Assembly: GCF_001723355.1 (NCBI RefSeq)
Contig: NZ_LPWE01000010.1
Span: 517,547-581,546 of the forward strand
Direction: 5' to 3'
DNA: 64,000 nt
From: Methyloceanibacter stevinii
GTDB lineage: Bacteria > Pseudomonadota > Alphaproteobacteria > Rhizobiales > Methyloligellaceae
In this document: positions 1 through 9,622 of the stretch, one piece after another
Numbering within the stretch: the stretch's first letter is position 1
Layout of the letters: every line of letters starts with the position of its first letter
Program-made: the position numbers and the translations under genes
Notes under the pieces: generated by a model
Told to the model about the DNA's origin: nothing
The model's input: only the letters and a program-made list of their open reading frames with translations
Database searches by the model: none

Positions 1-678
1 TTCCGTATCGACCGGATTGAGAATATGGCGGACGCGATAGCGCCCGAAGAGCAGGCTCGCCTTGGCGCAATCGCTGATCCACTTGCTCGGCCCGACGATG
101 TTGAGTTCGGTGTCGCGCCAGCACCGGCGCTTGTAGTTCCAGACAAGTCGATCAAAATCGAGCCCTGACTCATGTGCCGGGCGATTGTCCGCGCGGTAGC
201 CTTCCCGGTAGCGCTCGGGATCGTCCGGGAGTAGATAGTGCTCTGTGCCAGCGAAGCCCCAGATGTCGGGTAGCTTCCACACCACAGGCTTGTTGAGCTT
301 AGCCAGTTCGCCGATTGAGATCGTGTCCTCGCCGATCCAATGCATCTGGATGATATCGACATCCATCCTGTTCAGAAATTCGGCGGTACCCATGGGTACG
401 ACATTGAATGTCCGGATTATCGGGTTGTCGGAGCGGCGGAGCTTGTTGATCAGCCAGGCGCCGCGGCGGGCGAGCAGGCACCGAAGCTGCTTCCTTGGCA
501 GCGCAATGACGAGCGGATCGTCGGTTTCCTTGTGCACGACCACGAGACGGGACTCGATCCCTTGCGAGAGCATGGCCTGATGAGAACGCCGCGCCCCGAT
601 GGCCGCGCCGCCCATGCTGTCGGAATAGCAGAGGTGGACGACCCGCAACGGTCTGTCTGTCTCGGCGTTCTCAGGCAT
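1..678 (-). CDS. Glycosyltransferase family 4 (WcaC-like), C-terminus beyond window
   Basis: The reading frame is open from an ATG at 678 to the window edge, giving 226 residues of an incomplete protein. The N-terminus has the Rossmann start VVHLCYSDSMGGAA (14-27). It is followed by MHWIGED (112-118) and DIWGFAGTEHY (138-148), which match the 'MHW..D' and 'D.W.FTGGCHY' signatures of colanic-acid-type GT4 enzymes. GPSKWISDCA near residue 200 is the usual end of the acceptor domain. The donor-binding domain lies outside the window. The start overlaps the end of the upstream epimerase by eight bases, so the two are probably translationally coupled. The role would be cytoplasmic addition of one sugar to a growing surface glycan; donor and acceptor cannot be told. 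Confidence 0.85.
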   Translation of the reverse strand, partial: MPENAETDRPLRVVHLCYSDSMGGAAIGARRSHQAMLSQGIESRLVVVHKETDDPLVIALPRKQLRCLLARRGAWLINKLRRSDNPIIRTFNVVPMGTAEFLNRMDVDIIQMHWIGEDTISIGELAKLNKPVVWKLPDIWGFAGTEHYLLPDDPERYREGYRADNRPAHESGLDFDRLVWNYKRRCWRDTELNIVGPSKWISDCAKASLLFGRYRVRHILNPVDTE

Positions 679-1593
679 GTCCCGATGTCTCAAACCAGTC
701 CCAGGTGCGTCGGACGCCCTCATCGAGTTCTGTGATGGGATTATACCCGATGGCGCTGCGGGCTTTTGAGATATCGCAGTAGGTATGAAGGATCTCGCCC
801 GCGCGCACCGGCTCGTACGTCACGCTGAAATCCATACCCGTTGTCTCGCGAATGATTTCGATCAGGGCGTCACCGATGTCGGCTTGCCGAAGCCGAGCTG
901 ATAGGTCCCGGCAGCGCTGGCCTCGATCGCGCGGACGATCCCGTCAGTGAGATCCTCGACGAAGAGATAGTCGCGGGTCTGCGTTCCGTCGCCATAGACA
1001 GTCACCGCGCCGGTCTCGCGGATATTTTTGATGAAGGCGGCGACGACTGAGCTCTTGCGGCGGGAGTTCGGCCCGTAAATGTTCGAGAAGCGCAAGCTCG
1101 CGGCCTTCAGCCCGTAGGACTGCGCGTAGGCCCAGCAATAGCCTTCGCCGGCGAGCTTCGAGGCGCCGTAAGGGGACGCAGGCTTGGCGGCGATGTCCTC
1201 GTTGATGGGTGGAGGGACCTCACCCAGAATCGCGCCGCCAGTGGATGCGTTCACCAGGGACGGCACGTCTTCCTGGCGCATCGCTTCCAATATGTTGAAA
1301 GTGCCGGTCGTATTGATGTTGAAGTTGATCTGCGGATCCTCGATGGAGTCGATCACGCGTGTATGCGCAGCGAGATGAACGACGGCGTCCATGCCCTTGA
1401 TCGCCTTGCGCACCGCAGCGTCGTCTCGCACATCGCCTTCTACGACGTGGATGCCGTCCGTGATGGTGAGGTCGCCACTGGGGTTCGACATGTTGTCGAA
1501 GATGCGAATTTCGGCGCCGAACCGTTCTTGCAGCTTTGGCACCAGGCTCGTTCCTATAAAGCCAAGCCCGCCTGTGACTAGAACCCGTTTCAT
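671..1593 (-). CDS. NAD-dependent sugar epimerase/dehydratase (extended SDR), one frameshift
   Basis: This is an extended short-chain dehydrogenase related to UDP-glucose 4-epimerases. It has the NAD-binding TGGLGFIG (7-14), a Ser/Thr stretch NASTGG (115-120) and the catalytic YGASK (Tyr142, Lys146). In the printed frame translation stops at 862. A second frame carries the expected C-terminus (IGDALIEIIRE ... WDWFETSGHA) to a stop at 671, so one base is missing near 876. With it restored the protein is about 307 residues, normal for the family. The corrected stop overlaps the next gene's ATG by eight bases, which supports the repair. It probably makes or interconverts a nucleotide sugar for this locus; the substrate is unknown. 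Confidence 0.85.
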
Positions 1594-1630
1594 GCTGCGA
1601 TCGACACCTGTCTACTGTGGTGGAATGACG

Positions 1631-2705
1631 TCATAGCCGCCGCACCCACCGTACGAGGCGGTAGGCGGCGCGGGCGATGTAATAGCAGAGGAAGAACACG
1701 ACTTCGAACACTGGCGCCAAAAGTTTCCGTACGAGCCGGAGAATGCGTCTCAGCAGCGACGCGTCCCGCGCCGCTGCTGCGGTTCCGTTCTGGATCTGTG
1801 CCGGCGTGCCCCGTTGCGGCAGGGGTTTGAGGCCGAGGGCGTGTAGATGGGACGCCACTGGCGGAGGCTGCGCCAGGCGATGGACGCGGTGTTGGCCCGG
1901 CGCGGCCCGGAAAATGCCGCCGCATGTAGTGCCAGGTGAGGGGCACGTTCTCGATCGACCGGATCGAGGTCATGTTCTCGAGGACGGCCGGGAAGTCCTG
2001 CGGACCCTGGCGGAAGGTGAAATGGACGCCCGTTGCCGCTTGCAATTCTACCACTTCGATCGAGGTGGCATTGGTTGCGAAGAAGCGGAAACCTTCCTTG
2101 CCGGCACGCAAGCAGAAGTCTACGTCGCCGTAATAGTGCGGGAAGGCGGCCGCGTCGTAGTTCCGGACACTGTGGAGGATCTCGACAGGGAACAGTGAGC
2201 AGCGCCCGAAGAGTGCCTGCACCTGGTATAGGCCGTCGTGCTCCGCCATGGCGGCATCGAGCTTGTCAAGATCGTTCAAAATGGGACCCGACCCCGGCGC
2301 CCAGCCGGTGGAGATCGCCTGGCCGCTGGCGGCATCAAGGGCGATCGGGGCGACGCCTGCACGCTGGCACCGTTCGGAGGTCTCGACAAGCGCCTCGACG
2401 GTGTCTGGGTGTAGTAACGTGTCGTCATTAACGAGCAAAAAGAAGTCTCCCGGCGCGAATTCCGGCCATAGCGTGTCCAGGGCTTTGGCGACAGCGCCAG
2501 TCCACCACAGATTGCCGTCGCCTTCGATAACGCGGGCAGCCGAAAACTTTTCCGCCAGAATCAACGCGGTTCCGTCGGTGCTGCCATCATCCACGATGGT
2601 GATGGACATGGAGTCTATCGCCGTTTGCGCGAAGACGTGCTCCAGGCACATCTCCGCGAGCGCCTTTCGGTTATGGGTCGGAATGATGACGTGGACCTTC
2701 GGCAC
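1631..2705 (-). CDS. Family 2 glycosyltransferase, two frameshifts near the C-terminus
   Basis: I chose the GTG at 2705 because it directly precedes the catalytic domain (PKVHVIIPTHNRK); a TTG at 2783 is an alternative. The GT-A fold shows VDDGSTDGT, the donor-site NLWWTGAVAKALDTL, VNDD as the metal-binding motif, and YYGDVDFCLRA. These place it close to WbbL-like rhamnosyltransferases. After residues HYMRRHFPG the printed frame turns into low-complexity sequence. Restoring one base near 1905 and one near 1850 recovers SIAWRSLRQWRPIY and a hydrophobic, basic tail ending at 1631. The gene at 4998-6622 has the same catalytic motifs and the same WRSLRYWRPIY tail, so the two are paralogues. It is cytoplasmic and may associate with the membrane through its tail. 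Confidence 0.85.
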
Positions 2706-2891
2706 AGAGATCGGACACCCAGATGGTGGTTTGACGGCGAATTCGGCGCCTCGGCAAAGGTGCAGGCCCCAAGGGCCTTTCAACCGGTGCCGGTACGCCG
2801 CGCATTGTCTTCAGGCTGGCGCCAGGCGAGCTTGCGCTGCCTAGCAGAGCCGGGGGGTCCGTTCAATGGAGATGCCGCGCAAGGATCCAGC

Positions 2892-4997
2892 TCACTGGGC
2901 GGACGTGGCTACCCCAAGCCATTGGGCAGTCTCGAGTTTCTGTTCGATGGCATGCACGATTCTGTAGGCTGCCGCGCGCGAATAGTGCGACTGATCCGTG
3001 ATGAAGAAGGACGTGCCTTCGTTCACCGCGCAGCTGTCACGGGACGGCCGGCAAAAGAGACGCAATGGATCAACCGCCTCGATCCCCTCCCTCTTGGCCA
3101 GCGTTTCGATCATATCCCGCTCCCAATCGGCGCGACCGAGTTGCTCGCCATAATTCACCTCGAGCTTCAGGCCCGCTAGGAACGTATCCCGCTCCGCCTG
3201 CGGGATCGGATCGATTACCTCCTTAAGCTGCTCCTTAATGTTTCGGTCGGTCTCCATGCCCGGTAAGACAAGGACCATGCGATGGCCCGCATCGACCCAG
3301 CGCTGGAACGTCCGTTCATAGGCTTCACGCAGCGTGTCGCTTGGTGCGGGGTGACGGTCCCGCGATACTTCTTTCGCCCCGATCCATCCTGATATTTCCG
3401 CCAGTGGACTGCATAGATGATGATCGCAGGTGGCGCGTCATCGATGATGCGGAGGGTCCTCTTGCGGTAAGGGTCGCACTTCTCGAACTTCAGCGCCTTC
3501 ACATCGACCGGTGGACAGCTACCTGCCACGCGCCGTGCGATAGCATAGCCGTTCTTTTCCGCAAGGTCCAAGACGGCCTTGGTCAGAACGGCGGCATGGC
3601 TATCGCCGGCAAGAAAGATCGTTCCCCGTGCGTTCGGCGGCGTGCTTTGGATGAACCCAATCGCGTCCGCACCCGTCTCGTTGAAGACGGCTGCGAGGCT
3701 TCCATATCGGTCCGCGAAGCCATTCGACGCGTAGGACATGGTCCCAAGGCCGCCCAGCAGTAGGAATGAAACCAGAATGGCGGGGACAAAGGCTGGCGTC
3801 GGTACCGACCCCATGTTCCGCGCCGGCCGCTCCACCAGGAAATACGACACGACAGATAGAACGACCGAGACCGCGATCAAACCGAGTGCGCCGAGATTCG
3901 AGGTATCGGGATGCGAGAGGTTCCAAAACGCGAACACAGGGTAGTGCCAGAGATAAAGGGAATAGGAAGTCAACCCGACCGCCACGAATAGCCGGATGCT
4001 GAGAAAGGAGGTGACCGCGTCCCCTTCCCGCGCGAACCAGATTATAAGACACACGCCGATCACCGGAATGAGCGTCAAGAGCGAGGGATGAGGCGTGCTG
4101 CTGTCGAACGCAAAAAGCGGCCCGACGATCATCACGACGCTAGAATCGGCAAAATTTCCGCCCACGTGCCGCTTGCATTTCTCCCGTAAGAGAGTTCGAT
4201 CCGCGCCAGGATGGCCCCGGCCAAGAGCTCCCATGCCCGCGTCGGCAGCAGGAAAAAGTTCGCATCGGAAAAGGCGGTCGATCCGTATTGCGACAGCGCT
4301 AACGAAGCCACGAACAAGACGATCAGGATCGGCAAAATCCGATCGCGTGCGCCCCGCCACAAGGCCATGAGCAGCAGCGGACACAGAATGTAGAACTGCT
4401 CCTCCAGCGCCAGCGTCCAAGTGTGTAGTAGAGGCTTCAGTTCGCTTGGTCCGGCCCAGTAGCTGTCCTCCGACCAGAACCAGAAATTGGAGGCGAAAAG
4501 AAGCGTGGAGATCGCCGAGCCGGAGAACTCCTTCAGTTGATCGGGCGCATCAGGCGCCAGGCGAAGGGGATGCATACGGCGAGGACGAGAAAAAGTGCGG
4601 GCAGAATGCGACGCGCACGTCGGTGATAGAACCTCAGGATCGAGAAGTCCTTCGCCGAGAGCTGGCGAAGGATGATCGAGGTTATCAGGTAACCGGAGAT
4701 CACGAAAAAGATGTCGACCCCGAGAAATCCACCCGTGAGCATCGGCTGGCCGCGAAATGAGAAGTTCGCGTGGAAGATGACGACCGCGGCGACCGCAAGC
4801 GCGCGCAAGCCGTCGATCTCAGGCCGATACGGCAGTATTGGTTTGCTCCGCAATTGGCCTATCCCGCATGTCGTCGGGCCAGGGGTTCCGTTCAAGCAGT
4901 CAGTTCCAAGACGGATTGCAGCGTCCTCGGATGAGGCGTTGAAAGGACGGTTGGTTGAATCTTCTTTCCGTCCGCCCGAGCCTTGGGCTGGGCTCAC
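2892..4997 (-). CDS. OafA/YrhL-type O-acyltransferase with SGNH domain, three frameshifts
   Basis: This is a membrane O-acetyl/acyl transferase of the acyltransferase-3 plus SGNH architecture, which decorates O-antigen or exopolysaccharide sugars. [13 protein letters not shown] opens the first helix. [12 protein letters not shown] and [17 protein letters not shown] follow in the roughly ten-helix membrane domain. The C-terminal periplasmic domain carries the catalytic GDSH (in AGDSHAAVL) and the partner motif [10 protein letters not shown]. The gene lies in four frame segments. One base is missing near 4553, near 4135 and near 3320, and restoring them gives a continuous protein of about 700 residues, the usual size. 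The GTG start at 4997 directly abuts the upstream gene's TAG, so translation is probably coupled. If the breaks are real, the gene is dead. Confidence 0.85.
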
Positions 4998-6622
4998 CTA
5001 TCTAGGGAAAGCGCGGCGCTGGAGCCTCAGTGAGGCATTGTAAAATCGAACAACGCATACGTTCAACGTCCGAGTCAAAAACCCCAGCGCCTTGCCGACT
5101 AAGGATGCACCTTGTGACGCTGGAGCTGCGCGCGTGGCGGCCTTTTGCGGTGTGTGTGGGCCAACGACGGCATAGATCGGTCGCCAATAACGAAGACTGC
5201 GCCATGCTGTTTTCAGCGTGGCTGTCACAGCTCGATGCGGGTGGTGTCGGGATGTATAACGCCAAGTAATTACCACGTTATCGAGCGATCGTATTGAAAA
5301 CAAGTTTGCTTTGACCTCTGCCAGTGTCTGAGCGCCTTGGCGAAACGCAAAATGCGAACCGGTGTTGTCGGCTCCGTGCTGGACCCGGATGCAGGTGGCG
5401 CCGGTTACAAAGAAGCGGAACTCTTGCTCCCGGGCGCGAAGGCAGAAATCGACGTCGCCGTAATATTGCGGGAACGTCTCGGCGTCATAGTTGTCGACGA
5501 AATCAAGAACCTCTGCCGGAAAGAGCGAGCATCGACCATATAGGGACTCGGCCTCAAACAGCATGCTCGGCTCGATGATTGCAGCGTATTGATGTTCGAA
5601 GTCGAGTAAGACGTGGTGTTGCCTGAGTGCAAAGCCGGTGGTCAGCGGATCGCCACTTTCATAGTCCAGCGCAAGCGGCGCCACGCCACAGCGGCCATTG
5701 TGGACCGACTCGCGAACAAGAATGGCAACGGTCTCCGGTTGCAAGATCGAGTCATTGTTGACTAACAGAAAAAAGTCGCCTGGCTTGAAACTCGATCGCA
5801 ATGTGTCCAACGCCTTTGCAACCGCACCGGTCCACCAGAGATTGCCGTCACCCTTGATGATGTTGACCGAGGGAAACTCCGTCTCAAGCATCTGTTCAGT
5901 GCCGTCGGTGCTACCGTCTCGACGACCGTAATGGTCATCCGGTCGGCGACCGATTGATCCAAGACCGACAGAAGGCAGGTTCGCGTTTCCTCTTTCCGAT
6001 TGAATACCGGAATGATGACGTGGACTTTTGACCTTCCACCTGAGAACTGGTGAGGTTGACGCCCGTATGCGATGGAAAAAAAGTGAGAGGGTCGATCGAG
6101 AGCTTTGCTCAGTTGTCGGCTCCATGCCCGAAGCCTCTCTGGCTGACGTGCTTCCACGCCCAGGACGGCAACGAGACCCCATCCCCAGATCAGATCGGCC
6201 AAATCCTCGTAAATCTCGAAGTTGCCATCGCCCCGAGGGGCCTGATCGATCAGCAAAAAGTCGATCTGCTTTGACCAGGAACGCTCGTTGCCGCGATAGA
6301 TAGGTACGCCAGCAACAACATAGCCCTGAAGTTCGTTTGCCTCGAGGGCCTCTCGAAGTTCTTCAGCATATGGACTAGTCGCTTGATCCGATGCATCCGA
6401 CGCGCAGTCGACTAGATGGATGCGGCGAGCTGTTCCTCGGCAGGCGAGGGCCGCCGTTACAGTTATCTGCGGTTGCGGACGCCCCGCGACAACGATGGTC
6501 GCATCCTCAGGCAGCTGAGCGACTGCATTGTAAAGCCACCGGTCCTCTACGAGCGTCGAGGTGCCCGAAACTCGGCTCAGCGTTGGACGAATGGAATCGA
6601 AGTCTGGCAGGACCGAAGCCAT
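4998..6622 (-). CDS. Two-domain protein: Rossmann-like N-terminus plus GT2 glycosyltransferase, one frameshift
   Basis: The first ~200 residues from the ATG at 6622 look like a class I SAM-fold or Rossmann module (DATIVVAG, ARRIHLVDCAS, IDFLLIDQAPRGD), although I see no clear SAM-binding glycine loop. A GT2 domain follows: VHVIIPVFNRKEE, then after one missing base near 5918 DGSTDGTEQML, NLWWTGAVAKALDTL, VNND and YYGDVDFCLRA. The corrected protein is about 540 residues. The C-terminus repeats the WRSLRYWRPIY tail of the paralogue at 1631-2705. It is the first gene of a tight leftward block that continues into the acyltransferase with no gap. The N-terminal domain's function is unknown. The frameshift falls in the most conserved catalytic motif, so it would be fatal if real. 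Confidence 0.8.
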
Positions 6623-6890
6623 CGTCGTTTCGCCAAAGTTGGTTACAGGGACCAAAAGCGCGTTCTAATGCGTCAGCTGCGCTCTAGGTGGTGCATCTCG
6701 CTAAGCTAGGCTGACTAGCAGAGCGTTAACGTGCTTTCAATGCCGCTCAGTGTCAATTGAATGGACCTTTGGATGGGTCCTGCCGGGCGCATTCTGTCAG
6801 CTTGACCTGGTGGCCTAAGCCCCGTATTCGCTTGACCGGCAGGCGCATCGCTTCGAACGGCCCGCGAATTTTGGGACTAGAGGCCTTTCC
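6623..6890. promoter_or_regulatory. Divergent intergenic region between two glycan gene blocks
   Basis: This 268-base stretch separates the leftward block (ATG at 6622) from the rightward wzm gene (GTG at 6891). It must hold promoters for both directions. I see no convincing -35/-10 pair, operator or terminator. An AGAGG lies ten bases before the wzm start and may serve as its ribosome site. Confidence 0.35.
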
Positions 6891-7667
6891 GTGAGTTTCA
6901 GTTCGGCTTTGGATTTGAACCGCTGGCACCGGTGGCTATATGTCGCCTGGTTCAACTTCGTCGTTACCTACCGGAATACGACGCTGGGCCCGTTCTGGCT
7001 TCTTGCCGGGCCAGCGTTGTTTGTTGTTGTCCTCGGCGGCCTTTATTCGCATGTAAATACCGTCGACCCGAATGTCTTCATCCCGTACTTGGCAGTTGGT
7101 GTCATCCTATGGACGCTTATCGGTGGCTTCGTAACGAAAAGCACAACAGTATATCAGCGTAATCGCGCACAGATCCTTCAAGGCTCTATGACTCTGATAG
7201 AGATTACAGTAGTAGATGTGATCTCAATATTATTGCAGTTCCTTCACCAGCTTCTTATAGTTGTTGTTGTTTTCCTTGTTTACAGTCACCAGCTATCTAT
7301 ATATGCATTCGTTAGCTTGATAGGAATTGGGATTCTCGTGGCCAATGGCATTTGGTTGTCGATAGTCTTCGGCATCATTGGCGCCCGCTATCGCGATCTT
7401 CATCAGGTCATATCCGCGATTATGCGCGTCGCCTTCCTGGCTACGCCGATTATTTGGATGGCGACATCAGGTCGCGGACAAGCGCTTGGAATTTACCTGC
7501 TATTCAACCCATTTTATCACTTCCTGGAGATCGTTCGCGCGCCACTCCTCGGGATGCCGATCTCGATAACGACTTGGATCTTTGTCCTCTCCGTGACGAT
7601 TGGCGGGTTTGTCCTGGCGAACCAGATGCACAGACGCTATGCGCGGCTCGTGCCGTTGTGGGTGTGA
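6891..7667 (+). CDS. wzm: Polysaccharide ABC exporter permease
   Basis: This 258-residue inner-membrane protein is of the ABC-2 polysaccharide exporter type, with about six hydrophobic helices. It starts at a GTG. The family-typical cytoplasmic opening is LNRWHRWLYVAWFNFVVTYRNTTLGPFW, shown here only as its hallmarks: a basic N-terminus, RNTTLGPFW, and an ILWTLIGGF segment. A GARYRDLHQV loop and the C-terminal LFNPFYHFLEIVRAPLLG are standard for Wzm/KpsM/RfbD-type permeases. It pairs with the ATPase 16 bases downstream to move an undecaprenol- or lipid-linked glycan across the inner membrane. The middle of the gene (around 7200-7320) is much more AT-rich than its neighbours, which suggests separate ancestry. 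Confidence 0.9.
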   Translation: MSFSSALDLNRWHRWLYVAWFNFVVTYRNTTLGPFWLLAGPALFVVVLGGLYSHVNTVDPNVFIPYLAVGVILWTLIGGFVTKSTTVYQRNRAQILQGSMTLIEITVVDVISILLQFLHQLLIVVVVFLVYSHQLSIYAFVSLIGIGILVANGIWLSIVFGIIGARYRDLHQVISAIMRVAFLATPIIWMATSGRGQALGIYLLFNPFYHFLEIVRAPLLGMPISITTWIFVLSVTIGGFVLANQMHRRYARLVPLWV

Positions 7668-7683
7668 GAGTGGAGATACGGCC

Positions 7684-8489
7684 GTGACCGAACTCGCACG
7701 CAAACCTGTCTCCGAAAGTGCGCCCGAGACCCATGAAGCACAGCCGCTGGTGGAAGCTAAGAACCTGGCTTTGAGGATTCCCGTCTTCAAAGCCGGCGAC
7801 CGATCCGTCAGGATCAGTCCATCGCGGCTCCTTACGGATCTCTATTTTCGGCGCACTAAGCGAGCTGTCACGACACTTCTTGATGATGTCTCCTTCAGGG
7901 TGCGTCACGGAGAGCGGCTTGGAATCATCGGAGCGAATGGCGCCGGCAAAAGTACTTTGCTTCGGGTTCTGGCGGGAATCTACACGCCAAGCAGTGGCGA
8001 ATTGATTGTTCGCGGCACGGCCAAAGGCCTGTTTGATGTCTCGCTCGGTATGCTGCAGGACGCGACGGGGCTTGAGAACATCTATATGCGGGGGCTTCAG
8101 ATGGGGCTCAGCTTTCGCGAAATCAGAGACCTAGTTCCTGGCATCGTCGAGTTCACAGAGCTTGGAGACGCGATCGAGAAGCCCTTCAACACATACTCGA
8201 GCGGCATGCGGCTAAGGCTCGCGGTTAGCATCTCGACTATGGTCGAACCCGACATTCTCCTTTTGGATGAATGGCTGGGGGCAGGCGACGCGCGGTTCGG
8301 AGGAAAGGTCAAGGACCGCATGAACGCTTTGGTGGAAAAAAGCCGTGGCCTAATAATGCTACGCACAACGAAGAGTTAATGAAAAGTCTCTGCACCCATG
8401 GGTTGGTGCTTAGGAAGGGCATATGCCTATTTCATGGCCCGCTCGACGACGCTCTGGCCTGCTACAGTGAGGCTTGCGCAGGCACATGA
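7684..8489 (+). CDS. wzt: Polysaccharide ABC exporter ATPase, one frameshift near the 3' end
   Basis: This is the ATP-binding partner of the preceding permease. I chose the GTG at 7684 because GGAG lies about ten bases upstream. About 60 residues precede the ATPase core. Walker A is GANGAGKST, the ABC signature is YSSGMRLRLA and Walker B is ILLLDEWLGAGD. The printed frame ends at 8379. With one base restored near 8358 it continues as ATHNEELMKSLCTHGLVLRKG, including the expected switch His, and ends at 8489. The corrected protein has about 268 residues, so it lacks the C-terminal carbohydrate-binding domain of O-antigen Wzt proteins. It therefore resembles capsule-type or GlcNAc-capped systems more than E. 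coli O9a. Confidence 0.88.
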
Positions 8490-8498
8490 TCATGTGCC
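8481..8498. terminator. 18-base perfect palindrome at a convergent gene junction
   Basis: GGCACATGATCATGTGCC is its own reverse complement. It spans the wzt stop codon, 32 bases before the end of the convergent gene at 8530. It could fold as a terminator hairpin for either strand, but no T-run follows on either side, so this is a guess. It could also be a protein-binding site. Confidence 0.3.
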
Positions 8499-8529
8499 CC
8501 GTGCCACCACGTCAGGCGTAGATTTCACC

Positions 8530-9549
8530 CTACACTCGGGGCCAAAGTGCTCGCTGTGGCCAACTCTCACCAGCACACAGCAATTCGACATCACGTACAA
8601 ACGAATCCGGCCCATAAGTCGACCAAAGCTGCTTTAGAGCCTGCCGCTTAAGGGCCATTAAGGAGCTATCCTGCGCCATCGCCTCAAGGCGATCTGGCAG
8701 GCCCTTTACCGCATCGACGGTCTCCGGACAGAATATGGCAGCTGCCTCCCATAGGGCCCCAACTCCTGGCGGATCGTAAGTCTCGGACATGATAACGGGA
8801 ATACAGCCGGACCCAATCGCCTCCCAAAGGCGGATTGTATTTGGGCCTGTTCCTGAGGGGCATAAGCAAAAGACGCTGTCGCGGAGCGCAGAAATATGCT
8901 GTTCGCTTGCCGCATCATCAATCAACCCGTCCGGGTTCTTGGCTCTCATGCCGACTTGATACTCATAAACAACTTTTTGATAGTGCCAGCTGTCACGTCC
9001 AACGACCAAGCCTCGACTGTCTTCAGACAATATTCGGAGGATTATTGCCCGAACGTCGGTTAGATACTTCGGGTGCTCTCCAAGTCCGACAAAAGAAAAA
9101 AGAAGCGGCCTTTGACCCTGCTGATCGAGTCCGCCCCGAGCGTATTGCACAGGGAAAAGGGGGAAGGGGTGTAGTCGTATCGTGTGGTCGCCACATACCA
9201 AAGAGTCCACGCCTTTCACTTTGTGCGACCAGAATATGTCAGTAATTCCTAAATACCCGAAAGTTTTTAGCCAGTGCATCATGTTTATATGCTGACACAC
9301 GGTTGCGCGCTGTATCCAGCGCTTGACCTCTCGTCTTATGTTGAAGAGATCCGCAATCATGGGCTTGAGGCGCGGGTCGCCCTGCTTTTTACCGAGAAGG
9401 TCTATGAGCGTGGCCCAAGGAAATCCGATATAGACAAAATCGCTATTGCTTACGGCGGAATGACGAATTTGGTCCGTCGCATAGCGCTCCGTGATCGCCG
9501 GCCACTGCCAGTCATAAGCCTCACTCGGGGGTGCCGTGATTATGTCCAT
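8530..9549 (-). CDS. Exostosin-like (GT47) glycosyltransferase
   Basis: This intact frame of 339 residues starts at the ATG at 9549. The C-terminal half carries the family's hallmark, CLCPSGTGPNTIRLWEAIG followed by SGCIPVIMSE, which is the donor-binding region of exostosin proteins. PLLFSFVGLGEHPKYLTDVR and the RDSWHYQKVVYEYQ region precede it in the usual order. No signal peptide or membrane helix is visible, so a cytoplasmic, glycan-assembly role is likely. Exostosin domains are best known from eukaryotic heparan sulfate and plant cell-wall synthesis and are sporadic in bacterial surface-polysaccharide loci. The donor (often a uronic acid or a neutral hexose) cannot be read from sequence. 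The gene stands alone on this strand between wzt and a sulfotransferase. Confidence 0.8.
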   Translation of the reverse strand: MDIITAPPSEAYDWQWPAITERYATDQIRHSAVSNSDFVYIGFPWATLIDLLGKKQGDPRLKPMIADLFNIRREVKRWIQRATVCQHINMMHWLKTFGYLGITDIFWSHKVKGVDSLVCGDHTIRLHPFPLFPVQYARGGLDQQGQRPLLFSFVGLGEHPKYLTDVRAIILRILSEDSRGLVVGRDSWHYQKVVYEYQVGMRAKNPDGLIDDAASEQHISALRDSVFCLCPSGTGPNTIRLWEAIGSGCIPVIMSETYDPPGVGALWEAAAIFCPETVDAVKGLPDRLEAMAQDSSLMALKRQALKQLWSTYGPDSFVRDVELLCAGESWPQRALWPRV

Positions 9550-9582
9550 GCCTTCAGTCCGATTTCGCTCGAAGTCCGCAAT

Positions 9583-9622
9583 ATCAAATGGTGTTCAGCG
9601 GCATCAAATGGTTTTCAGCGGC
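9583..9622. repeat. Tandem 20-base repeat, two copies
   Basis: ATCAAATGGTGTTCAGCGGC is followed at once by the same 20 bases with one change (G to T at the eleventh position). It lies about 35 bases upstream of the exostosin-like gene's start. Its meaning is unknown. Confidence 0.7.

Noticed and set aside
9583..9622. 20-base tandem pair considered as an attachment site or IS end
   Set aside because: Copies are adjacent, with no element between them and no integrase nearby.
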